Shown here piece by piece: positions 16,331-24,832 of a stretch of 38,498 nucleotides of DNA. The notes under the pieces are model-generated. The model had not been told where the DNA came from, ran no database searches, and saw only the letters and a list, made by a program, of their open reading frames with translations. This DNA is from an uncultured Eubacteriales bacterium (GTDB taxonomy: Bacteria > Bacillota > Clostridia > Christensenellales > CAG-138). Made by a program: the position numbers and the translations under genes. The stretch covers positions 1 through 38,498 of the forward strand of contig ONNZ01000013.1 in the NCBI GenBank assembly GCA_900319345.1. The letters are read 5' to 3'. Positions within the stretch are counted from its first letter, which is position 1. Each line of letters starts with the position of its first letter.

Positions 16331-17183
16331 AAGGATCTGTTCGGGAAGCTGTCGCCAGGCGCGCGGCTTCCTTTTTGCTGCGCTGGCGGGCGCAAAGACC
16401 GGCGCCCACGAGCACGATATATTGGCAATAGAAGAGCCACAGCATGGTCAGGGCCATGGCCGCCATGCCTCCGTACAAGGTGAGGTCGAAGAATCGGCTG
16501 GCGTATAGGGAGAACAGACCCGAGAAGGCGATCCAGGCCACGGTGGACAGGGCGGCCCCGGTCCGTACCTCCCGGAAGGAGAAGCGCTGGCCGGGGATGG
16601 ACCGATAGAGAAAGACGAACAGGAGCCACAGTAGCACCCCCATGAACAGGTGCCTAAGGCGCAGGAACAGGGCCAGCAGGCCCCTGGCTCGGGGAAACAG
16701 GTACCCGATGAACAGGGCGAGCCTGGCGCCGAAGATCAGTACCGACAAGGACAGCAGCAGCGTCATCAGCAGCGCCATGGTGAGGAGGATGGCCCGGAGA
16801 CGCCGTTTGAGGAAGCCGGCCTGCCGGGCGGGGTCGGTCATGGCCGTCATCCCCTTCAGCAGCTCCGAAAAGGCCTGGGCGGCGGACCAGAGAAGTGCCA
16901 GCAGGGAGAGGGGCAGGGCGGGGAAGACGTTTTCATAGACGTTGGACAGGATCGCCTGCAGCAGGGCGGCCACGCCCACCGGGGCCACGCTGCCCAAAAA
17001 GCGCAGCAAAGCCGCCTCCGAGACGCCGATGCAGGGCACCAGAGAGGCGGCTAACGCGGCCATGGGAAACAGGGACAGGAAGGAATAGAAGGCGCAGGAG
17101 GCGGCATAGGTCACCAGCCCCCGGTCGTTCAGCTCGCGGGCGAACCCCCTGGCTCGGTTGAACAGGGAACGAAGCTCAGCCAC
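16317..17183 (-). CDS. YihY/BrkB family inner membrane protein
   Basis: The 288-aa product is a polytopic membrane protein of the YihY (formerly BrkB, wrongly annotated ribonuclease BN) family. It has about six hydrophobic segments, starting with the family region TYAASCAFYSFLSLFPM at residues about 24-40 and ending with a basic cytoplasmic tail. Family function is unresolved; transport has been suggested. It is the last gene of the nine-gene def operon: its start overlaps the end of rpe by 8 bp. Its last 14 bp overlap the end of mutS2 on the other strand, and codons near its end also form the mutS2 terminator. Confidence 0.92.
   Translation of the reverse strand: MAELRSLFNRARGFARELNDRGLVTYAASCAFYSFLSLFPMAALAASLVPCIGVSEAALLRFLGSVAPVGVAALLQAILSNVYENVFPALPLSLLALLWSAAQAFSELLKGMTAMTDPARQAGFLKRRLRAILLTMALLMTLLLSLSVLIFGARLALFIGYLFPRARGLLALFLRLRHLFMGVLLWLLFVFLYRSIPGQRFSFREVRTGAALSTVAWIAFSGLFSLYASRFFDLTLYGGMAAMALTMLWLFYCQYIVLVGAGLCARQRSKKEAARLATASRTDPFISM
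16344..16376 (+). terminator. Intrinsic terminator of mutS2 inside the yihY coding region
   Basis: GGAAGC (16344-16349) pairs with GCTTCC (16366-16371), extended inward by T-G, G-C and T-G pairs, and is followed directly by five T (16372-16376). It begins 13 bases after the mutS2 stop and lies wholly within the last codons of the opposite-strand yihY gene. Confidence 0.65.
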
Positions 17184-17820
17184 GCAGCCGCCGGATCATA
17201 TCCTTGGGGTCGTCCGCGGTGAACACGGCGCTGCCCGCCACCAGCACGGTGGCCCCGGCCTGCCGACAGAGGGGCGCCGTCCTATCGTTGACGCCGCCGT
17301 CCACCTCGATCTCGAAGGACAGGCCCCGGGCCGCCTTGAGGGCGCTCAGAGCTTCGATCTTGCGCAGGACCTGGGGGATGAACTTCTGCCCGCCGAATCC
17401 GGGGTTCACGCTCATGAGCAGGACCATGTCGCACTCCTCCAGCACCTCCTCGCACAGGGCAAGGGGCGTCGCCGGGTTCAGCACCACGCCCGCCTGCATG
17501 CCGGCGGCGTGGATGGCCTGCAGCGTCCGGTGTATGTGACGCTCCGCCTCCACGTGGAAGGTCAGGATGTCCGCCCCCGCGTCCCGGAAGGGGGCGACCC
17601 AGTCGCTGGGCCGGTCCACCATGAGATGTACGTCCAGGGGGAGCTTGGTATGGGGCCGCACGGCCTTGCACATGGCGGGGCCGAAGGTGATGTTGGGCAC
17701 GAAGTGACCGTCCATCACATCGAAGTGGACCCAATCCGCGCCGTTTGCTTCCAGCATCCGAACGTCCTCGCCCATGCGGGCGAAGTCGGCGGACAGGATG
17801 GAGGGGGCGATCTTAATCAT
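17176..17820 (-). CDS. rpe: Ribulose-phosphate 3-epimerase
   Basis: Rpe interconverts ribulose 5-phosphate and xylulose 5-phosphate in the pentose phosphate pathway. The 214-aa product is a complete TIM barrel with the family start IAPSILSADF, metal-binding His and Asp in HFDVMDGHFVPN, HLMVDRP, the VNPGFGGQKF loop and EVDGGVN near the C-terminus. The frame is open 18 codons further upstream, but the ATG at 17820 gives the canonical N-terminus and is preceded by AGGAGGAAA. Its start overlaps the end of rsgA by 8 bp and its end overlaps the start of yihY by 8 bp. The rsgA-rpe order is that of B. subtilis. Confidence 0.96.
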   Translation of the reverse strand: MIKIAPSILSADFARMGEDVRMLEANGADWVHFDVMDGHFVPNITFGPAMCKAVRPHTKLPLDVHLMVDRPSDWVAPFRDAGADILTFHVEAERHIHRTLQAIHAAGMQAGVVLNPATPLALCEEVLEECDMVLLMSVNPGFGGQKFIPQVLRKIEALSALKAARGLSFEIEVDGGVNDRTAPLCRQAGATVLVAGSAVFTADDPKDMIRRLRG

Positions 17821-18679
17821 ATTGGTGTTTCCTCCTGAAGGTAAAATCTTTGGCGATCTGGACGTATCGCTCATATCGGGCGGGGGATAGCTGGCCGGTG
17901 GACAGCAGGGCCTTCACGCCGCAGCCCGGTTCGCTGATGTGCATACAGCCCGGGAACCGGCAGGGCTCTGCCTCCCTGAACTCCGGGTAGCAGCCCTGCA
18001 GCAGGAGCTCGTCGAAGCTCTCCGGCTCGTAGAGGGAGAAGCCGGGGGTGTCCAGCAGCGCGCCGCCGAAGCAGGGCCACAGCTGGGCGTGCCGGGTGGT
18101 GTGCTTGCCCCGGTCCGTCTTCCGGGTCAGCTCCCCCACAGGCAGGTCAAGCTCCGGGAGCAGGGCGTTCATCAGGGAGGATTTTCCCACGGCGGACTGC
18201 CCCGCAAAGCAGCACACCTTCCCTGCGATGGCGTCCTTCAGCCCCTGGAGTCCCTCCCCGGACAGGGCGGAGACCACCACCCGGGGGAAAAGCTGATAGT
18301 CCTCTTCAAAGGCTTTCACGATGGCGTCCTCCGCTTCGTCCGCCTTGTTGAGGACCATCACGGGCTCGATCCGGTTCAACGTGGCTTGGACGATCAGCTT
18401 GTCGGCTAAAAGCCAATCGGGTTCGGGCAGATGTCCGGACAGGACGATGAGGAGCCGGTCGATGTTCGCCACGGCCGGGCGGATCAAAAGGTTCCGGCGG
18501 GGGAGGACTTCGTCGATCTGAGCATACCCGGAATCGTGGCGGGTGATGCGCACCCGATCCCCCACCACCGGGGTGATGCCCTCCCGGCGGAAGGCACCCT
18601 TAGCCTTGCAGGTGATCACGCCCTGGTCGGTGGAAACGTAGTAGAACCCGCCTACACCTTTGATGATAGACCCTTCCAT
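17813..18679 (-). CDS. rsgA: Ribosome small-subunit-dependent GTPase A (RsgA/CpgA)
   Basis: RsgA is a circularly permuted GTPase that helps late maturation of the 30S subunit. The 288-aa product shows an N-terminal OB-fold (about 1-68), then the permuted G motifs: G4 NKAD at 111-114, G5 SALSG near 137, G1 GQSAVGKS at 160-167 and G3 DTPG at 210-213. A zinc motif with Cys240, Cys245, His247 and Cys253 follows. It is translated just after prkC (6-bp gap) and overlaps rpe by 8 bp. In B. subtilis CpgA is a substrate of PrkC, and the neighbouring kinase keeps this arrangement. Confidence 0.97.
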   Translation of the reverse strand: MEGSIIKGVGGFYYVSTDQGVITCKAKGAFRREGITPVVGDRVRITRHDSGYAQIDEVLPRRNLLIRPAVANIDRLLIVLSGHLPEPDWLLADKLIVQATLNRIEPVMVLNKADEAEDAIVKAFEEDYQLFPRVVVSALSGEGLQGLKDAIAGKVCCFAGQSAVGKSSLMNALLPELDLPVGELTRKTDRGKHTTRHAQLWPCFGGALLDTPGFSLYEPESFDELLLQGCYPEFREAEPCRFPGCMHISEPGCGVKALLSTGQLSPARYERYVQIAKDFTFRRKHQYD

Positions 18680-18685
18680 CGCCTT

Positions 18686-20239
18686 TTACTCCGAAAACTT
18701 CACGTCCTGGGTCCGAACTTCCTCCCCGTTCACCAGCAGATACAGGGTCCGGGTGGCCGGGTCGTTGCTGTAGACCGTGGCGCTGATGGAGACCATGGTC
18801 TCCTTGGTGCGCACCGTGTCGTACAGGATGACGGAGTAATCGATGTTGTCCGTGCTGCTGGTCCGATACACGATCTGGACCCTCGAATCGTTCTCGGGGA
18901 TATCCAGCATGAAGGCCACGTCCGCCTTATACTTGCCCCGCTTCTCCAACAGAAGGGTGAGGTAGATGGGGTCCTCCGCCTTGGGCGCGGTGTTGGCGGG
19001 CTGGCTCTGCTGGATGACGGTGCCGGCGCGGGCGTCCTCCGCAGCGTATTCGATGGATACGTAGATATCCGTGAATCCCACGTCGTGGAGCGCCTTGAGG
19101 GCGTCGTCCAGCCGCAGGCCCGTCACCAGGGGCGTCGTTTGATACGCGTTCGTCTGCTGCTCCGGCTGGGCGGTGACGGTGACGCTGGCCACGCTGGCGC
19201 TGGCGCTCGTAGTGGCCATGGGCAGGGAAACGTCCTCCACCGCCGCATCCTTGCCGGCGCACCAGCGGTTCGCATAGCCGAGATACGCCAGGAAGATCAC
19301 CAAAATAGGGGTGAACACGGAGATGGAGATCCAGGCGTACACGGACAGGGACATGCGCCGTCCCGGCGTCTTCGACTCCTTGGATTCCCTGTCCCGGGCG
19401 AAGGTGCCGTTGGGATGGGACAGGGACCGGATGAGGTCGGAGCGCATGAGCTTGGCGCTGGAATACCGCATCTTCGGGTCCTTCTCGATGGCCCTGAGCA
19501 CGATGTCGTTGAGGGCGGGGGGGACGGCAGGGTTCAGCTCCCGGGGCGGGGTAGGCGTCTCCGAAAGGTGCATGAGCGCCGTGGCCACCGTGGTCTCGCC
19601 GATGAAGGGGACGGTACCGGTGAGCATCTCGTAGAGGGAGATGCCGGTGGAATAGATATCGCTTTCCTCCGTCACGGGCAGGCCCTTGGCCTGCTCCGGG
19701 GAGATGTAGTGCACGGACCCGACCACGTTCTTGCCGGAGAAGGTCACGGTGCTGGCGGTGACCTCCCGGGCGATGCCGAAATCCGCCAGCTTGGCCTTGC
19801 CTCGGTTGGTGACGATCACGTTCTGGGGCTTCACGTCCCGATGGATGATCCCGTGGGCGTGGGCATAGGAAAGGGCGTCCAGGATCTGGCTGCAGATGCC
19901 GATGGCCTGCTGCACGGACAGATGGCCCCCGGGGCTCTCCTGAATGAGATCCTTCAGGGTCTTGCCCTCCACGTACTCCAGGACAATGTAGGGCACGCCG
20001 TTGTCGTCCCCCACGCCATAGGCGCGGACGATGTTCTCGTGGGACAGGGCCAGGCTCGCCTTGGCTTCCCGTTCGAAACGGCGCAGGAACTCCCGATCGT
20101 TCAGGTATTCCTCCTTTAGCATCTTCACGGCCACCACCTTGCGGGAGGACATGTTGATGGCCCGATAGACGTGAGCCATGCCGCCGCTGCCCACCTCGCG
20201 GATGACGCGATACTTGCCGTCTATGATATCCGGTGTCAC
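18686..20239 (-). CDS. prkC: Membrane Ser/Thr protein kinase, PrkC/Stk type, one PASTA repeat
   Basis: PrkC-type kinases sense cell-wall fragments through extracellular PASTA repeats and control growth, division and germination. The 517-aa product has a Hanks-type kinase domain (about 10-272) with glycine loop GSGGMAHV, Lys39, catalytic HRDVKPQN (Asp135) and DFG (Asp153). A basic juxtamembrane stretch is followed by one membrane segment (301-322), a Ser/Ala/Thr/Val-rich linker (340-365) and a single PASTA-like repeat (about 368-430). An unrecognised beta-rich C-terminal region occupies 440-517. Typical PrkC proteins have three or more PASTA repeats. Its start overlaps the prpC stop by 4 bp, so kinase and phosphatase are coupled. 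Confidence 0.95.
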   Translation of the reverse strand: MTPDIIDGKYRVIREVGSGGMAHVYRAINMSSRKVVAVKMLKEEYLNDREFLRRFEREAKASLALSHENIVRAYGVGDDNGVPYIVLEYVEGKTLKDLIQESPGGHLSVQQAIGICSQILDALSYAHAHGIIHRDVKPQNVIVTNRGKAKLADFGIAREVTASTVTFSGKNVVGSVHYISPEQAKGLPVTEESDIYSTGISLYEMLTGTVPFIGETTVATALMHLSETPTPPRELNPAVPPALNDIVLRAIEKDPKMRYSSAKLMRSDLIRSLSHPNGTFARDRESKESKTPGRRMSLSVYAWISISVFTPILVIFLAYLGYANRWCAGKDAAVEDVSLPMATTSASASVASVTVTAQPEQQTNAYQTTPLVTGLRLDDALKALHDVGFTDIYVSIEYAAEDARAGTVIQQSQPANTAPKAEDPIYLTLLLEKRGKYKADVAFMLDIPENDSRVQIVYRTSSTDNIDYSVILYDTVRTKETMVSISATVYSNDPATRTLYLLVNGEEVRTQDVKFSE

Positions 20240-20964
20240 AGCTCCACACCCCCTTCGTTGCGGACCAGGACCAGGGAGATGTTGTCGGCGCTGCCCTTAT
20301 CGTAGGCGGCCTGCGCCATCGTGCGGCAGAGGGCGTCGAGATCCGGCTCCTGCTTCACGAGAGCGAGCATATCCTCCTCCCGAAGCACGTCGCAGAGGCC
20401 GTCGGAGCACAGGATCACCAGGTCCTTGGGGTTCCAGCGGGTATAGAAAACGTCCGGCTCGAAGGAGGATTCGGTGCCGATGCAGCGGGTGATCACGTTC
20501 TTGCGGGGGTGGTTTCGGGCCTCCTCCGCGGTGAGGAACCCACGGCGCACCAGCTCCTGGACATAGGAGTGGTCGAAGGTGACCTGGCGGATCTCGCCGG
20601 AGGACACCAGATACAGCCTAGAATCGCCGATGTTGGCGGTGATGAAATGATCGTGATAGAAGATGGCGGCCACCAGCGTGGCGCCCATGCCGGACAGCTT
20701 GTGGTCCTCCTCGGCGGCAGAGATCACCTGGGCGTTGGCGTTGAAGAAGGCGTCCACCAGCACGTTTTGAGGCGCGTCCAGGAGTTCCCTGGTCCACATG
20801 TCCAGGGCCTCGATGGAGATGCGGCTGGCTACCTCGCCCGCCGCGTGACCGCCCATGCCGTCGGAAACGGCGGCGATCAGGGGATAGCGGGGATCGAAGC
20901 GGGTGAACACCACGTCCTCGTTGTTGGGGCGGCGGCCCTTCTCGGAAAGGCTACTGTATCTCAT
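20236..20964 (-). CDS. prpC: PP2C-family Ser/Thr phosphatase PrpC (Stp1)
   Basis: PrpC removes phosphates added by the PrkC kinase encoded directly downstream. The 242-aa product has the PP2C metal-binding motifs in order: NNEDV near the N-terminus, SDGMGGHAAGE, NIGDSRLYL, TRCIGTE, CSDGLCD and DNISLVLV. There is no membrane segment. Its ATG lies 14 bp inside the 3' end of rlmN, and its stop overlaps the prkC ATG by 4 bp, so all three genes are tightly linked. The order rlmN-prpC-prkC-rsgA is conserved in Bacillota. Confidence 0.97.
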   Translation of the reverse strand: MRYSSLSEKGRRPNNEDVVFTRFDPRYPLIAAVSDGMGGHAAGEVASRISIEALDMWTRELLDAPQNVLVDAFFNANAQVISAAEEDHKLSGMGATLVAAIFYHDHFITANIGDSRLYLVSSGEIRQVTFDHSYVQELVRRGFLTAEEARNHPRKNVITRCIGTESSFEPDVFYTRWNPKDLVILCSDGLCDVLREEDMLALVKQEPDLDALCRTMAQAAYDKGSADNISLVLVRNEGGVEL

Positions 20965-21991
20965 GGATCACCCTCCTTCTCAGCTGTCCGCAGGCGCCGT
21001 CGATATCGGCGCCCATCTCTCGCCGGACGGTGGCGGAGATATGCTCCTTCTCCAGCCACCCGGCAAATTCCTCCGCGTGGGCTCGGGTGACGCCCATCAG
21101 CGACCGCTCCTTCACGCTGTTCAGGGGGATCAGATTCACGTGGCAGAGCATGCCCCGCAGGAGCTTCGCCAGGGCTGTTGCATCCTGCCTGGAGTCGTTG
21201 ACGCCCTCCACCAACGCGTATTCGAAAACCACCCGGCGGCCCGTCTTCTCCGCGTATGCTCTGGCCGCCTCGATGAGGTCCGCGATGGGGTACACGTTGG
21301 CGATGGGCATCATGGTCTTCCTGACCTCGTCGGAATGGGCGTGGAGGGAGATGGACAAGGTCACGTGAGGCGCGTCCTCCATGAACCGGTAGATCTTGGG
21401 CACCAGCCCGCAGGTGGACAGGGAGATGTTCCGGGGGCTGATGTTCAGCTCTTCCGGGCTGGTCACCCGCTGTAAAAAGGTCACCACGTTGTCGTAGTTG
21501 TCCAGGGGTTCGCCGCTGCCCATGAGCACGATGTTGGTGACGGACCGGCTCCAGCCCTCCCGGGGCGGCTCGTCCTGCTCCATGAGCTTAAGAAAGCTCA
21601 GCATCTCGCCGGGGCGCAGGTCCCGCACACAGCCCTCCAGCGTGGAGGCACAGAACTTGCAGCCCATGCGGCAGCCCACCTGGGTGGAGATGCAGGCGGT
21701 GTTCCCATAGGAGTAGTGCATCAGCACCCCCTCCACCAGATTTCCGTCCTCCAGCAAAAACAGGTACTTGACCGTGCCGTCCTTGGGGGAGACGAGCTTG
21801 CGCTCGATGAAGCTGCCGCCGTAGGGCAGGACGGCCAGCTTCTCCCGCAAGGCCTTAGGCAGGTTGGTCATCTCCTCCGGCCGGGCGCCCTTATTGAGCC
21901 ACGCCATCACCTGATCGGTGCGAAAGCGCGGCTGGCCCCATTCCGCCATGAGGGCGGCGATGCCGGTTTTGCTGAGGTCCGTCAAATACAT
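20951..21991 (-). CDS. rlmN: Dual-specificity 23S rRNA/tRNA adenine-C2 methyltransferase RlmN
   Basis: RlmN is a radical SAM enzyme that methylates C2 of A2503 in 23S rRNA and of A37 in some tRNAs. The 346-aa product has the radical SAM triad CRMGCKFC, the GGE-equivalent GSGEPL, and the methyl-carrying Cys near the C-terminus in DIDGACGQL. The ATG at 21991 gives the standard N-terminus (MYLTDLSKTG). The open frame continues 51 codons upstream into rsmB in a sequence with no family match. The chosen start overlaps rsmB by 10 bp; the 3' end overlaps prpC by 14 bp. Confidence 0.96.
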   Translation of the reverse strand: MYLTDLSKTGIAALMAEWGQPRFRTDQVMAWLNKGARPEEMTNLPKALREKLAVLPYGGSFIERKLVSPKDGTVKYLFLLEDGNLVEGVLMHYSYGNTACISTQVGCRMGCKFCASTLEGCVRDLRPGEMLSFLKLMEQDEPPREGWSRSVTNIVLMGSGEPLDNYDNVVTFLQRVTSPEELNISPRNISLSTCGLVPKIYRFMEDAPHVTLSISLHAHSDEVRKTMMPIANVYPIADLIEAARAYAEKTGRRVVFEYALVEGVNDSRQDATALAKLLRGMLCHVNLIPLNSVKERSLMGVTRAHAEEFAGWLEKEHISATVRREMGADIDGACGQLRRRVIHEIQ

Positions 21992-23223
21992 CTCATCATC
22001 CTTGCCATATAGAATCCGCCGGTCCCGTCCCGCTGGGGCAGGAGCTGGCGTTGTTCTTCCAAAGCATACTCCCCGTGAGCCTTCAAGAAGGCCTCCACCT
22101 GCTGCTCGTTCTCTCGCAGGGAGATGGTGCAGGTGCTGTAGCACAGGGTCCCGCCGGGGCGCACCAGCCAGGCGCAGCTTTCAAGCAGCGCCGCCTGGGT
22201 CCGGCACAGGGCGTCTATATCCTGCGCCTCCCGGTGCAAGGCTACGTCCGGCTTCTCCGGGAGTAGTCCTAAACCGGAGCAGGGCACGTCCAAAAGCACC
22301 GCGTCATAGCAGGGGGCCACATCTTGAGGGACCTGGGAAGCGTCCCGCGCCTCGCATTTCGCCTGCACGTGGAGCCGGGCGAAGGTCCGCTCCATGAGCT
22401 CCACACGGTGGGGATGGAGTTCCCAGCAGGTGAGGTCGATATGGCCCTCCGTCAAGGACCAAAGGTAGGCCGATTTGCCGCCAGGGGCCGCGCAGGCGTC
22501 CAACACCTTCTTGCCCCGCATGTCGCCCAGGAACCGGCAGATGGCCATGGCCCCCTCGCCCTGAATGGCGATCTTTCCCTCCCGGAACAGGGGCAGGGAG
22601 GACAGGGGGACGCTCTCGCTGAGCTTGAAGCAGTTTTCATCCACTTGGCCCCGGGCATAGGGTACCTGTAGCTCCGCCGCCAGCGCCTCGTTGGTGAAGG
22701 GCCACTGGGCCCGTATCTCCATGGCGGGCGGCTCTAAGGACAGGAGCTTTTCCGTCTCCGCTTCCCCGAACCGATCCAGCCATTCCGTCACGACCCATTC
22801 CGGGCACCCGAACTGGATGGACAGCCGGGCGACCGGCTCCGCAGGCAGGGGCGGGAGACTTTCCCTCTCCCGCAGCATCCGCCGCAGGACCCCGTTCACC
22901 AGCCCGGACAGGGCGCCCTTGCCGCATTCTCGGGTCAGCTCCACGGCCCCGTTCACGGTGGCATGGTCCGGCGTGTCCATGAAGAACAGCTCCGCAACGG
23001 CCAGGCGCAGGATGTTGCGGACCACCTTCTTCTGGGGCTTCACGTAGAAGGACAGCATGTAGTCCGCCCACTTCACGTGCTCCAACGCGGTGTACACCAG
23101 GGAGCTCACGTAGGCCTGCTCCGAGGGCGTCCGATGGACCTCCTTCAGCCGAAGGTTGGCGTAGGCACCGTCCTCCATCACGTCCATGAAGACCTGCAGG
23201 GCGTCTCGGCGGGGGCTATTCAT
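21982..23223 (-). CDS. rsmB: 16S rRNA (cytosine-967-C5)-methyltransferase RsmB
   Basis: RsmB methylates C967 (E. coli numbering) of 16S rRNA. The 413-aa product has an N-terminal NusB-like helical RNA-binding domain (about 1-130), then the SAM-binding domain. That domain carries motif I DACAAPGGKSAYL, DVPCSGLG with the release cysteine (motif IV), and YSTCTI with the catalytic cysteine (motif VI). The ATG at 23223 overlaps the fmt stop by 4 bp. It is a standard member of the def-fmt-rsmB-rlmN block. Confidence 0.96.
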   Translation of the reverse strand: MNSPRRDALQVFMDVMEDGAYANLRLKEVHRTPSEQAYVSSLVYTALEHVKWADYMLSFYVKPQKKVVRNILRLAVAELFFMDTPDHATVNGAVELTRECGKGALSGLVNGVLRRMLRERESLPPLPAEPVARLSIQFGCPEWVVTEWLDRFGEAETEKLLSLEPPAMEIRAQWPFTNEALAAELQVPYARGQVDENCFKLSESVPLSSLPLFREGKIAIQGEGAMAICRFLGDMRGKKVLDACAAPGGKSAYLWSLTEGHIDLTCWELHPHRVELMERTFARLHVQAKCEARDASQVPQDVAPCYDAVLLDVPCSGLGLLPEKPDVALHREAQDIDALCRTQAALLESCAWLVRPGGTLCYSTCTISLRENEQQVEAFLKAHGEYALEEQRQLLPQRDGTGGFYMARMMRCI

Positions 23224-24149
23224 GCAAGCACGCTCCCCACGATATTTCGGCCCCGCAAAAAGGCTTTCCCGTCCAGCTTCTTGCCGCCGGGAGCCTGGAG
23301 CTCCGTGATCTCAAGAGCACCGTCCGAACAGCGCAGGAACAGGCCCTTTTTCTGATCTCCGAACAGGCCGCCCACGGGCAGCTCTTCCGGCGCTTCCGCG
23401 TCCGAGAGCAGGGTGCGCCACAGCTTCAGCTTCTCCTCGCCCAGCAGGGCGTAGGCTCCGGGCCAGGGGTTGGTGCCCCGGATCAGGTCGTGGATGACCT
23501 TCCGGGGGGCGGTCAGGTCGATTTTCCCGCTGTCCCGGGTGAGCATCTTGCAATAGGTAGCCTTATCCTCCTCCTGAGGCTCTGGCTTCAGCTTATCGCG
23601 CTCCAGGGCATCCAGGGTCTGCATGAACAGCTCCGCGCCCAGGTCCGCCAGACGTTCCGCCAGCTCCCCGTAGGTCTCGTTCTCGCCCAAGGGCGTTTCG
23701 GCCCGCATCAGCACGTCCCCCGCGTCCATGCGCTTCACCAGCATCATGGTGGATACCCCGGCCATGGCCTGTCCGTCGATGACGGTCTGCTGCATGGGGG
23801 AGGCGCCCCGATAGAGGGGCAGGAGGGAACCGTGGACGTTGATGGCGCCCAGGGGCGGGATGGACAGGTTCTCCTCGCTGAACAGCTGCCCAAAGGCTAC
23901 CACGGCGAATAGGTCCGGCCCGAAGGCGCGGATGGCGTCGCAGCCCTCCCGGCTGCGGATCTTTTCGAATTGATACACCGGCAGCCCCAGCTCCAGGGCC
24001 GCAGCCTTCACGGGCGGCGGGGTCAGGATGGCCTTGCGCCCCACGGGCCGATCCGGCTGGGTGAACACCGCCAGGGTATGGTCGGTGGCGGCCAGGGCCC
24101 GCAGGGTGGGGACGGCGAATTCCGGCGTGCCGAAGAAAGCGATGCGCAT
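23220..24149 (-). CDS. fmt: Methionyl-tRNA formyltransferase
   Basis: Fmt transfers a formyl group from 10-formyltetrahydrofolate to initiator Met-tRNA. The 309-aa product is full length, with the N-terminal FFGTPEFAVPTLRAL, and the catalytic Asn-His region with the SLLP-type loop NVHGSLLPLYRGASP. The C-terminal OB-like tRNA-binding domain spans about residues 205-305. It starts 3 bp after def, whose product later removes the formyl group, and overlaps rsmB by 4 bp. Confidence 0.97.
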   Translation of the reverse strand: MRIAFFGTPEFAVPTLRALAATDHTLAVFTQPDRPVGRKAILTPPPVKAAALELGLPVYQFEKIRSREGCDAIRAFGPDLFAVVAFGQLFSEENLSIPPLGAINVHGSLLPLYRGASPMQQTVIDGQAMAGVSTMMLVKRMDAGDVLMRAETPLGENETYGELAERLADLGAELFMQTLDALERDKLKPEPQEEDKATYCKMLTRDSGKIDLTAPRKVIHDLIRGTNPWPGAYALLGEEKLKLWRTLLSDAEAPEELPVGGLFGDQKKGLFLRCSDGALEITELQAPGGKKLDGKAFLRGRNIVGSVLA

Positions 24150-24152
24150 GGG

Positions 24153-24635
24153 TCACTCCTCTGCTTTGAAGTCGGCAGGCGGTTCCTTCACCAGGGGCAG
24201 ATACACCTTCCCGTCCAGATGGTCGCACTCGTGGAAGACTGCCCGGGCGAAGAGCCCCTCGCCCTCATATTCGTACAGGTCCCCGTGCCGGTCGTAGGCC
24301 TCCACCTTCACGTAGTTGGGGCGCTCCACATAGCCGCTTTGGCCGGGGAAGGAAAGGCAGCCCTCCATGCCGCCCTGAAGCCCGGAGGACTCCAGGATCC
24401 TGGGGTTCACCAGCTCCAAGGGAGCGTTCTCGCCCTCGGGACCGCCCACGTCGATGACCACCACCCGGCGCAGCACCCCCACCTGGGGTCCGGCCAGGCC
24501 CACGCCGTCCGCATCGTACATGGTGTCGAACATATCGTCGATGAGCTGGGAGAGCCGTTCGTCAAAAACGGTGACCTCCCGGCACTTCTTATACAGACAC
24601 GGGTCCTTCTCTTTGCGGATCGTTCGGATGGCCAT
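24153..24635 (-). CDS. def: Peptide deformylase
   Basis: Def removes the formyl group from new polypeptides. The 160-aa product has all three metal-site motifs: GVGLAGPQVG (44-53, with Gly where many relatives have Ala), EGCLS with metal ligand Cys93, and HECDH with His135, Glu136 and His139. Of two overlapping ATGs, 24635 gives the family N-terminus and sits eight bases after GGAGG. It is the first gene of the nine-gene minus-strand operon and has its own consensus promoter (24664-24692). Confidence 0.96.
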   Translation of the reverse strand: MAIRTIRKEKDPCLYKKCREVTVFDERLSQLIDDMFDTMYDADGVGLAGPQVGVLRRVVVIDVGGPEGENAPLELVNPRILESSGLQGGMEGCLSFPGQSGYVERPNYVKVEAYDRHGDLYEYEGEGLFARAVFHECDHLDGKVYLPLVKEPPADFKAEE

Positions 24636-24663
24636 GGCATACTCCTCCTTTATACATCATGTT

Positions 24664-24692
24664 ATTATACCCTGCCCCGGGGCGTTTGTAAA
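24664..24692 (-). promoter_or_regulatory. Predicted sigma-A promoter of the def operon
   Basis: On the minus strand TTTACA (24692-24687), a 17-nt GC-rich spacer and a perfect TATAAT (24669-24664) lie just upstream of the def ribosome site. It would drive def through yihY. A strong local promoter fits the fact that def is here separated from priA. Confidence 0.8.
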
Positions 24693-24793
24693 GAAATCCT
24701 GCCATTTTTACACGGTTGAGCGGAGTTCAACCGCCAGTTGATACACATTTTTGGAAAATATCCCTCCGGATGATACCGCACCCGCACATATTG

Positions 24794-24802
24794 TGGTATG
24801 AT
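24794..24802 (+). promoter_or_regulatory. Possible extended -10 promoter of the XRE/LiaF-like gene
   Basis: TG-G-TATGAT is an extended -10 element with no convincing -35 box at the right spacing. A start near 24808 leaves a leader of about 25 nt that contains AGGAGG at 24822-24827. Confidence 0.45.
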
Positions 24803-24832
24803 GTGCCCAACGAAACACCACAGGAGGTCGCT

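Noticed and set aside
18431-20119. A 562-codon plus-strand open frame opposite prkC and rsgA
   Set aside because: Same cause: two well-supported genes lie on the other strand and the antisense product has no domain features.
24716-24832. 39-codon extension of the XRE/LiaF-like gene
   Set aside because: It runs through the predicted promoter, has no ribosome site, and the ATG at 24833 has AGGAGG at the right distance.
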